A stretch of 8,795 nucleotides of DNA. Source: Acidobacteriota bacterium. Its GTDB lineage: Bacteria > Acidobacteriota > Vicinamibacteria > Vicinamibacterales > CAVVIG01. The translations under genes and the position numbers were made by a program. Each line of letters opens with the position of its first letter. Positions within the stretch are counted from its first letter, which is position 1. The stretch covers positions 1 through 8,795 of the forward strand of contig QHWL01000499.1 of NCBI GenBank assembly GCA_003222555.1. The letters are read 5' to 3'. The notes below the pieces were generated by a model. The model saw only the letters and a list, made by a program, of their open reading frames with translations, ran no database searches and had not been told where the DNA came from. This document shows positions 1 through 6,573 of this stretch, piece by piece.

Positions 1-1
1 G

Positions 2-1114
2 CTCCTCGCCCCGCATCGCGCGTTTATCGAGGGGCGGGCGGCGCTCGAAACCCTCGAGGGCGATCGCGTTGCCCGGGCGCGGGAAGTCTTCGAGGACGCA
101 TTGCGCAGGGCTCCCGAGTACGCATCGGCACACGTCGGGCTGGCCAATGCCTACGTGATGCAGTTCGAGATGACGCGCGCCGATCCGGCGCCCGACGCGA
201 GCGCGCTCGCCCTGGCCACCCTTCACGCGCGCGAGGCGTGCCGGCTCGATCCACAGTCCGGCGAGGCGTGGGCGACGCTTGGATTCGTGCTCGACCGGAG
301 CGGCGACTGCCTCGATGCGCGTGCGGCATCGAAGCGTGCGGTGACGCTCGAGCCGGACAACTGGCGGCATCACTTCCGCCTGTCGTTCGTCAGCTGGGGT
401 GAGGAGCGCCTCCGTGCCGCGCACCGGACCCTCACGCTTCTGCCGGGCTTCCCGCTCGCTCACTGGCTCGCGGCCACAGTTCATGTGGCGCGGCAGGTGT
501 TGAGCGAGGCCGAACGCGAGCTCGCTGCGGGTCTCGCGCCCCAGGCGGGCCCGCCGATGGGCGGCTCGCGGTTTAGCGCGGTGGCCCTGCACTGGCTGCT
601 GGGACTCATTCACCTGGCGCACGGCGATGAGACGAGCGCGCTCGAGGAGTTCGAGCGCGAGCTGTCGTTCGAGAGCGCCGGTCAGCTGTACGCGCGCGAG
701 TGCGCGGCAAACACCTGGTACGCCATCGGCGCGCTCAGGCTGCGGCAGGGTCGACAGGCAGACGCCGGCGCGGCATTTGCGCGCGCGATCGAACGTGTGG
801 CCACGCACCCTATGGCGCGGGTCGGACTTGTCGCCGCCGGTTCGCCCGACCCTATCGGACCGCCGCCACTTGACAGCGGCATCGCGCAGTCCGGCCGTCT
901 TACGCGCTCGGTCGATGCGGCGGTGTTTCGGGCCGCGCAGTTGGTCGTCGCCGGCGCTCACACCGAGGCCGCGCGCCTCCTCGACGAAGCCCTGGCCGGC
1001 GCTGCGGCAGGTAACGCAGGGTGGCTTCTTCCAATCGAGCCGTTGCTGCACGTCACGGCGCGTCCCGACATCTGGGCTCGCGTGCTCGCGCACCTTCGAA
1101 ACCGCGCCGCCTGA
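2..1114 (+). CDS. TPR-repeat protein, C-terminal part (5' end outside window)
   Basis: The frame is open from the first bases of the window to the TGA at 1112-1114, giving 370 visible residues. The residues encoded before position 101 (for example GRAALETLEGDRVARAREVF) already read as a TPR helix pair, so the gene starts upstream and the TTG at 101 is not its start. Degenerate tetratricopeptide repeats are visible: A-x-A-x-x-G-L-A-N-A-Y near residue 40, then EAWATLGFVLDRSGD and an ALEEFERELSFE helix. A less regular Ala/Leu-rich tail ends in RVLAHLRNRAA. No catalytic motif or membrane segment is visible. TPR arrays of this style often form the C-terminal half of large regulators or kinases with an N-terminal DNA-binding or kinase domain. 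That domain, if present, is off the window, so the role is open. The repeat fold is fairly certain; the function is unknown. Confidence 0.8.
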   Translation, partial: LLAPHRAFIEGRAALETLEGDRVARAREVFEDALRRAPEYASAHVGLANAYVMQFEMTRADPAPDASALALATLHAREACRLDPQSGEAWATLGFVLDRSGDCLDARAASKRAVTLEPDNWRHHFRLSFVSWGEERLRAAHRTLTLLPGFPLAHWLAATVHVARQVLSEAERELAAGLAPQAGPPMGGSRFSAVALHWLLGLIHLAHGDETSALEEFERELSFESAGQLYARECAANTWYAIGALRLRQGRQADAGAAFARAIERVATHPMARVGLVAAGSPDPIGPPPLDSGIAQSGRLTRSVDAAVFRAAQLVVAGAHTEAARLLDEALAGAAAGNAGWLLPIEPLLHVTARPDIWARVLAHLRNRAA

Positions 1115-1241
1115 AGAGATCAGGACTTTTCAGCAGACACGTCAGGACATCCTTCGAGGGCTGGGCCACGATAACGGCTGACGAGGCGAACCACGACGCT
1201 TCGCATGCCGCGCGAATGCGGCCCATCTTCTGGAGGAAGCA
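1115..1241. other. Intergenic gap with no clear signal except a ribosome site
   Basis: Apart from GGAGG at 1232-1236 for the next gene, only a small hairpin is visible (GCCGC 1207-1211 with GCGGC 1218-1222). No convincing terminator or promoter was found. Confidence 0.4.
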
Positions 1242-1799
1242 ATGCAGACTTCACACACACCGTCGCTGTTGACACCGGGATCAGCCATTCGCTATGCGGC
1301 GCATGGAGCTCTCCTCACTCTCCTCCTCTGCACACCAGCCCTGAGTCAGACGCCTCTGCCTCCAATTGCCAAGACGGCTGACCTTTCGGGCCCCCGCTTC
1401 GGCCTCACCCTCCTGGCCGACGGCGTGGTCAAGAAACTCGAGGAGCGGGACATCAATGTGGGCCCGCACATCTCGCAGTTCGGCTGGCAGTTCGAGAAGC
1501 AGTTCTACACCAAGGACGGTCCGGTAACGATGGTGACCGAGTGGGTGGCACTCGTCGGAGGGCTCGAGCAGAGCGTTGTGCTCCCGAGCCTGAGCTGGAT
1601 GGTGGGGGCCCGGACGAGGGACGGCGCCGAATTCGGCATCGGCCCGAACGTCACGCCAGCAGGAACAGCCCTGGTCCTCGCGGGGGGGATGACATTCCGC
1701 GCGGGGGCTCTGAACATCCCGGTGAATGTCGCCGTGGTGCCCTCCAAGGCGGGATCGCGCGTGACCCTGCTCTCGGGCTTCAGCCTGCGGCACCGGTAA
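1242..1799 (+). CDS. Small secreted protein, possible outer-membrane beta-barrel fragment, function unknown
   Basis: This 185-residue protein starts at an ATG with a clear ribosome site (GGAGG at 1232-1236, five bases before the ATG). Residues 1-35 look like a signal peptide: a polar start, a hydrophobic run around ALLTLLLCTPA, and a likely cut after ALS. The mature part alternates hydrophobic and polar residues with many glycines (VGGLEQSVVLPSLSWMVGAR, FRAGALNIPVNVAVVPSK) and ends in SLLRH-like basic residues, as in beta-strands of envelope proteins. I recall similar uncharacterised proteins with the ISQFGWQFEKQ and VPSKxGxRVxLLxGF patterns, but I cannot name a family. It is a single gene, convergent with the aldo/keto reductase 58 bp downstream. 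Export is likely; the barrel is a guess and the function is unknown. Confidence 0.7.
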   Translation: MQTSHTPSLLTPGSAIRYAAHGALLTLLLCTPALSQTPLPPIAKTADLSGPRFGLTLLADGVVKKLEERDINVGPHISQFGWQFEKQFYTKDGPVTMVTEWVALVGGLEQSVVLPSLSWMVGARTRDGAEFGIGPNVTPAGTALVLAGGMTFRAGALNIPVNVAVVPSKAGSRVTLLSGFSLRHR

Positions 1800-1857
1800 A
1801 TGAAGTGCCGCCAGGCGCGGGGCAAGACTGTTGAACGCTGTCCCGGAGGCCCGTCCT

Positions 1858-2842
1858 TCATGCGGTTTGCTCTGTCTCCAAGAGCCGCATGCTAGCGGGT
1901 GGATAGCGCGTACCCGAGGCCACACCGATCGGAAACATCTCGTCGAGGGCGGCCACGTCTTTGCTCGTGAATGAGAGCGTGGTCGCCTCGACGTTTTCTT
2001 CAAGGTAGCGCCGCCGCTTCGTTCCGGGAATCGGCACGATGTCCTCTCCCTTGGCGAGCATCCACGCCAGCGCGAGTTGGGCCGTCGTGCACGCCTTCGT
2101 GCGCGCGATGGCGTCGAGTCGCTCGTAGAGCTCCAGGTTCCGCTTGAAGTTGTCGCCCTCGAATCGCGGCAGCTGTTTGCGAACGTCATTGCTCGCGAGC
2201 TGGGACGTGTCGCGCACGGCGCCGCCGAAAAACCCGCGTCCGAGCGGACTGAAGGCGACGAACCCGATGCCAAGCTCGCGGCACGCGGTAAACACGGTTC
2301 GTTCCGGCTCCCGCGTCCACAACGAGTATTCGCTTTGCAGCGCGGCGATGGGATGCGTCGAGCACGCACGGCGCAGCGTCGCCGGCCCCGCTTCGGACAA
2401 GCCGAGAAACCGCACCTTGCCTTCGCGGACCAGCTCCGCCATCGCGCCGACGCTGTCCTCGATCGGCACGTTCGGATCGACACGGTGCAGGTAATACAGA
2501 TCGATGACGTCGACGCCGAGACGTCGCAGGCTCGCCTCGCAGCACCCTTTGACGCACCACGGTGGCCGGGCCGCCGCCGGGCGGCGGCACGAGGCCGAAT
2601 TTGCTCGCCAGCACCACCTCGTTCCGCCGGTTCCGAATCGCGCGCCCGACGAGAACTTCGTTCGCGCCCCGGCCGTAGGCATCCGCGGTATCGAGGAGCG
2701 TGACACCAAGGTCGATCGCGCGGTCGAGCGTCCGGATCGATTCTTCGTCGTCGCCGGCACCGTAACTCTGCGACATTCCCATGCAGCCGAGCCCGATTGA
2801 CGACACCACCAGCCCGCCGGAACCCAGATTTCGAAGCTTCAT
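1858..2842 (-). pseudogene. Aldo/keto reductase, split by a single-base frameshift
   Basis: NADPH-dependent aldo/keto reductase that would reduce an aldehyde or ketone in the cytoplasm. The N-terminal half is read from ATG 2842: [20 protein letters not shown], then LLDTADAYG with catalytic Asp and Tyr, then ASKFG with catalytic Lys. The C-terminal half lies in another frame: [20 protein letters not shown] with the catalytic His, then PLGRGF, and the cofactor motif [14 protein letters not shown] near the end. The frames meet at the run TTTGACGCAC (2548-2557). Removing one T of 2548-2550 joins them as [14 protein letters not shown] and gives 327 residues, the normal family length. All four catalytic residues are intact, so either the gene was disabled very recently or the base is a sequencing error. 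The start has no good Shine-Dalgarno. It is divergent from the dctA-type gene. Confidence 0.85.
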
Positions 2843-2863
2843 AGGTGGGTAAGACTACACTAC

Positions 2864-2877
2864 TATTCGCGCGAATA
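2864..2877. promoter_or_regulatory. Perfect 14-bp palindrome between divergent genes, possible operator
   Basis: TATTCGCGCGAATA is its own reverse complement. It lies centrally in the 119-bp gap between the aldo/keto reductase start (2842, minus) and the carrier start (2962, plus). A TATAAG box at 2882-2887 could be the -10 of the carrier promoter, with no convincing -35. A dimeric regulator bound here could control both genes, but no regulator gene is visible nearby. The symmetry is observed directly; the role is inferred. Confidence 0.4.
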
Positions 2878-2931
2878 CCGCTATAAGAAGAGCGATCGCG
2901 TACGCCCTCCATCAGTAGGTGAGCACGCGCC

Positions 2932-2961
2932 ATGCGCTGGCGGAATTTTCTGGGGTCCTGA
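2932..2961 (+). CDS. Possible 9-codon leader peptide ahead of the carrier gene
   Basis: ATG 2932 opens a nine-residue frame, MRWRNFLGS, whose TGA (2959-2961) directly abuts the GTG start of the carrier (TGAGTG). An AGGTGAG run at 2917-2923 could serve as its ribosome site, while the GTG itself has only GGGG at 2952-2955. This layout would allow translational coupling. It could equally be chance, since the frame is very short. Confidence 0.2.
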   Translation: MRWRNFLGS

Positions 2962-4260
2962 GTGGCCGCTCGACGCTTTTACAAATCGCTCTACGGCCAG
3001 GTGCTCGTCGCCACCGCGATGGGCGTCCTCGTCGGTCATTTCTGGCCGGGCGCTGGCGTCGCGATGAAGCCGCTCGGCGACGCGTTCATCAAGCTCGTCC
3101 GGATGATCATCGCACCGATCATCTTCTGCACGGTGGTTGTCGGCATCGCCGGCGCGGCCGGTATCAGGACGGTCGGCAAGGCCGGCGTGCTCGCGTTGAT
3201 CTACTTCGAGCTAGTGACGACGCTGGCGCTGGTTATTGGGCTGATCGTGGTCAACGTGGCACGGCCGGGCGTGGGAATGAACGTCGATCCCGCGGCGCTC
3301 GACGCGAAGGCCGTTGCGCAATACGTCACGGCGGGAAAGGCGCAAAGCGCGAGCGGCTTCCTGCTCGACATCATTCCGACGACCGTCGTCGATGCCTTCG
3401 CGATGGGTGACATCCTGCAGGTGCTGCTGTTCTCGGTGATGTTCGGCTTTGCGCTGCGCGCCGCGGGTGCACGCGCGGCGCCGGTCCTCGCGTTCATCGA
3501 GCAGCTGTCGACCGTGGTGTTCGGCGTCGTCGGCATCATCATGAGAGCGGCGCCGCTCGGCGCATTCGGCGCGATGGCGTTCACGATCGCCAGCTTCGGC
3601 GTCGGCACGCTCGCGCCGCTCGCGAAGCTGATGGCCTGCTTCTACATCACGTGTCTGCTGTTCGTCTTCGGTGTGCTTGGCGCAATCGCGTGGCGGCACG
3701 ACTTCGGGATCTGGCGCTTCATCAGCTACATTCGAGAAGAGATCTTCATCGTCTTCGGGACGTCCTCGTCGGAGTCGGTGCTGCCGCGCATCATGGAGAA
3801 GCTCGAAGCGCTCGGCGTGGACCGATCCATCGTCGGCGTCGTCATTCCAGCGGGATACTCGTTCAATCTCGACGGCACCGCCATCTATCTTGCCATCGCC
3901 ACTGTCTTCATCGCGCAGGCGACGAACACGCCGCTCAGTCTGCCGCGGCAGCTGATGCTGCTGGCCGTTCTCTTGATTACCTCGAAAGGGGCGGCGGGCG
4001 TTGCCGGCGCCGCGCTGATCGTGCTCGCCGGCACGTTGTCCGCCACCGGCCACATCCCCGTGGCGGGCGTGGCGCTGGTTCTGGGCATCCATCGATTCAT
4101 GGGCGAGGCGATTGCGGTCACAAATCTGGTGGGCAACGGCGTGGCGACGATCGTCATTGGCAAGTGGTGCGGCCAGGTCGACACCGAACGGCTGTCTGCT
4201 TTGAACGCTCGCGTTGCCAATCACACCGTGGAGACGCCGATCTTGGGCGTCGAGCGTTGA
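2962..4260 (+). CDS. dctA: DctA-type dicarboxylate:cation symporter with altered binding helix
   Basis: Inner-membrane secondary carrier of the dicarboxylate/amino acid:cation symporter (DAACS) family. Its 432 residues match DctA (428 in E. coli) closely along the whole length. Landmarks are [10 protein letters not shown] at the N-terminus, [17 protein letters not shown] (48-64), the serine-rich re-entrant loop GTSSSES (266-272), GYSFNLDGT (298-306, the cation-binding NxDGT motif), SKGAAGVAG (341-349), and the last helix with TNLVGNG (387-393). GTG 2962 is the start because an in-frame TGA precedes it immediately and the N-terminus then aligns with DctA. One oddity is in the last helix. DctA has IDRFMSEARALTN, but here it reads [13 protein letters not shown], so the conserved Asp is His377 and the substrate-binding Arg is Ile384. 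The fold and cation site look intact; the usual C4-dicarboxylate substrate is therefore doubtful. Confidence 0.9.
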   Translation: MAARRFYKSLYGQVLVATAMGVLVGHFWPGAGVAMKPLGDAFIKLVRMIIAPIIFCTVVVGIAGAAGIRTVGKAGVLALIYFELVTTLALVIGLIVVNVARPGVGMNVDPAALDAKAVAQYVTAGKAQSASGFLLDIIPTTVVDAFAMGDILQVLLFSVMFGFALRAAGARAAPVLAFIEQLSTVVFGVVGIIMRAAPLGAFGAMAFTIASFGVGTLAPLAKLMACFYITCLLFVFGVLGAIAWRHDFGIWRFISYIREEIFIVFGTSSSESVLPRIMEKLEALGVDRSIVGVVIPAGYSFNLDGTAIYLAIATVFIAQATNTPLSLPRQLMLLAVLLITSKGAAGVAGAALIVLAGTLSATGHIPVAGVALVLGIHRFMGEAIAVTNLVGNGVATIVIGKWCGQVDTERLSALNARVANHTVETPILGVER

Positions 4261-4269
4261 GCGGCGAGC

Positions 4270-4306
4270 CGGTGGGCTTCGGTCACCGCGGGGTGTCCGG
4301 AACACC
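4270..4306. terminator. Hairpins between convergent genes, possible bidirectional terminator
   Basis: Two small stem-loops fill the 47-bp gap between the carrier and the ligase, which converge. The first is CGGTG (4270-4274) pairing with CACCG (4284-4288). The second is GGTGT (4292-4296) pairing with ACACC (4302-4306) over a five-base loop. Neither is followed by a clear T-run, so termination is inferred from position. Confidence 0.3.
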
Positions 4307-4307
4307 G

Positions 4308-5768
4308 TTACGTGGAACGCTGGCGCTCGACGAGGACCCTGCGAAGGATCTTTCCGGATGGCGACTTCGGTATGTGGTCCGTGACTTCGACCGATCGAAG
4401 CTTTTTGTAGGGCGCGACTCGCGCGGCGACGTACTCGAGAATCTCTGCGGGCGCCAGTTCGCTCTTCAGTACCACGAACGCCTTCGGCACCTGCCCGGCT
4501 TCCTCATCCGCCAGTGGAATGACCGCGGCGTCGGCAATCGACGGATGCGCGAGCAGCACGGCCTCGAGCTCCGCCGGCGCGATCTGCATCCCCTTGTACT
4601 TGATGAGCTCCTTCAGCCGATCGACGATGAAGAAGCGGCCGTGCTCGTCTGCGAAACCGATATCTCCCGTGTGTAACCAGCCGTCCTCGTCGATCATGGC
4701 AGCGGTGGCGTCGGGCCGGTTGAAATAGCCCCTCATCACCTGGGGTCCGCGCACGCAGATCTCACCTTCCTCATTGGATCCCAGTTCCGCGTGTGATGCG
4801 ACGTCGACCACTTTCACCTCGGTGTTCGGGACGGGCGGACCGATGCTCGCACCGCTGATCCGATCGCCGCCTACGAGCGTGGCATGCGTGACCGGAGACG
4901 TTTCGGTCATCCCGTAGCCCTGGACGACGTGGCAGCCCAGTCGTGTACTGGCCTCCTCGGCGAGGTTCTCCTTCAGCGGTGCGGCGCCAGAAAAGACCGT
5001 CCGCAGACTCGACAGATCGTATTTGTCCACGAGCGGGCTTTTCGCGAACGCCAGGACCATGGGAGGCACGACGTTGGCAAACGTGACACGGTACTGTTGA
5101 AGGATTTGCAAGCATTGCTCGAGATCGAAGCGCGGCATGGTGACGACTGTCGCCCCGACGTGCAGGGCGAGGTTCATGATGACGGTCATGCCGTAGATGT
5201 GGAAGAAGGGGAGGACTCCCAGCATGACGTCGTCTTCGCGCAGCCCCAGCACGCCCGCCGTTTGCAGGATGTTGGCCACGAGGTTGTAGTGCGTGAGCAT
5301 CACCCCTTTCGGAAGGCCGGTCGTACCGCTCGAATATGGAATGACGACGACATCCTCACGTGGATCGATGAGGACGACGGGAGGATGGCCTTCTGCTGCG
5401 AGCAGCGACCCGAAGGGCGTGCCGCGCTCCGTCTCGCCGAACACGAATACCTCGCTTACTCCAGAGTCCCTGGCCGCCTGCTCGGCCTTCTCGACACAAG
5501 CTGGGACCGTCACAAGGCAGCGCGCGCCGGAGTCCTTGAGCTGAGCGCTCAACTCCGTAACGGTGTACAACGGGCTGATCGTCGTGTTGGTGCCTCCCAG
5601 CAAAGAGACCGCGTGAAACGCGATGGCGTATTCCGGAACGTTGGGGCTGTAGATCGCAAACACGTCGCCCTTACGGAATCCGCGCGCAGCCAGTCCTGTC
5701 GCGACCCGCCGCACGCCGTCCGCCCAGCCCTGATAGGTGAGCGTGCGGCCGCTGGTCCCGTCGACCAA
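4308..5768 (-). CDS. 4-coumarate-CoA-ligase-like acyl/aryl-CoA synthetase (AMP-forming)
   Basis: Cytoplasmic enzyme of the ANL (adenylate-forming) superfamily. It activates a carboxylic acid with ATP to an acyl-AMP and then makes the CoA thioester. All core motifs are present in the 486 residues counted from TTG 5768: P-loop YSSGTTGLPKGV (145-156), YGMTET (285-290), GEICVRGPQVMRGYF (335-349), GWLHTGD (363-369), the hinge VDRLKELIKYKG (382-393), and the C-terminal catalytic Lys473 in PSGKILRR. The overall pattern is closest to plant-type 4CL and its bacterial relatives; the acid used cannot be read from the sequence. TTG 5768 is the first canonical start, but the frame stays open upstream and matches the family N-terminus (ILRAPGPPVAVPEGALTPFL) back to about 5864. 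The true protein is probably about 33 residues longer, or the gene has lost its start. It is convergent with the carrier. Confidence 0.88.
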   Translation of the reverse strand: MVDGTSGRTLTYQGWADGVRRVATGLAARGFRKGDVFAIYSPNVPEYAIAFHAVSLLGGTNTTISPLYTVTELSAQLKDSGARCLVTVPACVEKAEQAARDSGVSEVFVFGETERGTPFGSLLAAEGHPPVVLIDPREDVVVIPYSSGTTGLPKGVMLTHYNLVANILQTAGVLGLREDDVMLGVLPFFHIYGMTVIMNLALHVGATVVTMPRFDLEQCLQILQQYRVTFANVVPPMVLAFAKSPLVDKYDLSSLRTVFSGAAPLKENLAEEASTRLGCHVVQGYGMTETSPVTHATLVGGDRISGASIGPPVPNTEVKVVDVASHAELGSNEEGEICVRGPQVMRGYFNRPDATAAMIDEDGWLHTGDIGFADEHGRFFIVDRLKELIKYKGMQIAPAELEAVLLAHPSIADAAVIPLADEEAGQVPKAFVVLKSELAPAEILEYVAARVAPYKKLRSVEVTDHIPKSPSGKILRRVLVERQRST

Positions 5769-5919
5769 CGCCGGTTTGCCGCCGCGCTCCTCGGCCCGTT
5801 CGAGAAGGAACGGCGTCAGCGCCCCCTCGGGGACGGCGACAGGCGGTCCGGGCGCGCGGAGGATGCGCGGCGGTCGAACAGGGATAGCGTTTGTGGATCC
5901 AGACCAAGGGCCAGGTAAT

Positions 5920-5973
5920 ATGATGCGAAAGATCAGCGCAGCTGGCCCGGTGGGCGCGGCGGGAAAGTCATGA
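5920..5973 (+). CDS. Possible 17-residue leader peptide, stop overlaps next start
   Basis: ATGATG at 5920-5925 opens a short frame, MMRKISAAGPVGAAGKS, which ends in a TGA sharing ATGA (5970-5973) with the start of the following gene. An AGG at 5913-5915 could be a weak ribosome site, and a TAATAT box overlaps the region at 5916-5921. The four-base stop/start overlap is typical of translational coupling. The peptide resembles nothing I know, and the overlap may be chance. Confidence 0.2.
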   Translation: MMRKISAAGPVGAAGKS

Positions 5974-6344
5974 GAGACGAAGACGACTTCAACGCGGGAA
6001 AGCGTGGGCCGGTTCTGAAGCGACGCGGAAAAGACAGCGGCAGCAAGGGCGATCTGCCTGTCGTCTGCACGTTGACGCCGGCGACTGTTGCGACCCGAAA
6101 GGCTGCTTTGCTGCGAGGCCTCGTCGGACGGGTCGACATCAGAGAAGAGACAGCAACAGGACTACGCGTGACGCTCCCAGCGGACGCGCTATCGGCGATC
6201 CTGGAGACCGTTGATGCGGAGCGGAAATGCTGTCGATTCCTGCGGTTTGATATCATCGTCGAGCCCGACGGTGGCCCCATCTCGTTGGAGCTCACCGGTC
6301 CGCCCGGTACGCGGGAGTTCTTAGCCGCGCTTCTCGAATCGTGA
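5970..6344 (+). CDS. Small cytosolic protein with conserved Cys-Cys motif, function unknown
   Basis: A 124-residue protein with no signal peptide or membrane segment. Residues 1-28 are charged and low in complexity, so the folded part probably begins near DLPVVCTLTPA (Cys33). Then follow AERKCCRFLRF (83-93, adjacent Cys87 and Cys88), the acidic-glycine loop VEPDGGP (97-103) and a C-terminal LTGPPGTREFL (108-118). I recall uncharacterised bacterial proteins with the same CCRFL...VEPDGGP...TGPxGTxEFL layout but cannot assign a named family. Paired cysteines plus Cys33 could bind a thiophilic metal or serve a redox role; that is inference only. The start is the ATG after a weak GGGAAAG. It is divergent from the ligase, and downstream lies a repeat element inserted in what looks like its terminator. 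Confidence 0.65.
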   Translation: MRDEDDFNAGKRGPVLKRRGKDSGSKGDLPVVCTLTPATVATRKAALLRGLVGRVDIREETATGLRVTLPADALSAILETVDAERKCCRFLRFDIIVEPDGGPISLELTGPPGTREFLAALLES

Positions 6345-6401
6345 AGCACGAATCTGTCGGCGTTCGTGACAGGGGCATTTCGTCGAGCACTCGTTCACGA
6401 T

Positions 6402-6562
6402 CCTCGTCCTCGCGCCTTAAGAGCGTGTGAAAAAATGCGACGTTTGAACGCAGAGCTCGCAGAGCACGCTGAGAAATCCCTGGGTATCTCTTCTCTGCGG
6501 CCTTCCGCGGTCTCTGCGTTGAACGTGATTTGTTCACAGTCTCTTAAGGCCCGAGGCCAAGG
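6402..6562. terminator. Stem-loop (bidirectional terminator?) split by an inserted element
   Basis: The arm 6402-6416 (ending CTCGCGCC) is complementary to 6548-6562 (beginning GGCCCGAG) at 12 of 15 positions. The arms are now 131 bp apart, separated by the repeat element with its flanking TTAA copies. Removing the element and one TTAA joins them into a compact hairpin with loop TTAA between two convergent genes, which is where a bidirectional terminator is expected. The pairing is seen directly; the terminator role is inferred. Confidence 0.4.
6417..6547. mobile_element. MITE-like palindromic element, copy 1, with TTAA flanking duplication
   Basis: The core 6421-6543 (123 bp) starts GAGCGTGTGAAAAAAT and ends with the reverse complement of GAGACTGTGAACAAAT, matching at 13 of 16 positions. 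TTAA borders it on both sides (6417-6420 and 6544-6547). Inside the ends, further arms pair: TTTGAACGCAGAG near 6443-6455 against CTCTGCGTTGAACG near 6512-6525. The left arm carries 9-base periodic units (ACGCAGAGC, TCGCAGAGC, ACGCTGAGA). It has no coding capacity. The same terminal repeat recurs in the copy at 7505-7630. Any transposase would have to act in trans; none is in the window. Confidence 0.65.
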
Positions 6563-6573
6563 CCCAAGGACCG

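Noticed and set aside
101..103. TTG as the start of the TPR protein
   Set aside because: The frame is open to the left edge and upstream residues continue the TPR pattern, so the gene is truncated by the window.
1207..1222. Small hairpin upstream of the secreted protein gene
   Set aside because: A 5-bp stem is expected by chance in GC-rich DNA and is not followed by a T-run.
1281..2933. Long 550-codon frame on the minus strand across two genes
   Set aside because: Arg/Ser/Pro-rich translation typical of GC-rich shadow frames. It overlaps the secreted protein gene and the reductase, whose own frames show recognisable domains.
3211..4305. 364-codon minus-strand frame opposite the carrier gene
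   Set aside because: Arg/Asp/His-rich, with no domain. It is antisense to a clear DctA-type gene and is a codon-bias shadow.
4884..5918. 344-codon plus-strand frame opposite the ligase gene
   Set aside because: No motif, biased composition and fully antisense to a gene with all ANL motifs.
6338..6401. Complementary 8-mers ATCGTGAA and TTCACGAT after the Cys-Cys protein gene
   Set aside because: Short stem with a long loop. It overlaps the stop codon, and the better hairpin is the one split by copy 1.
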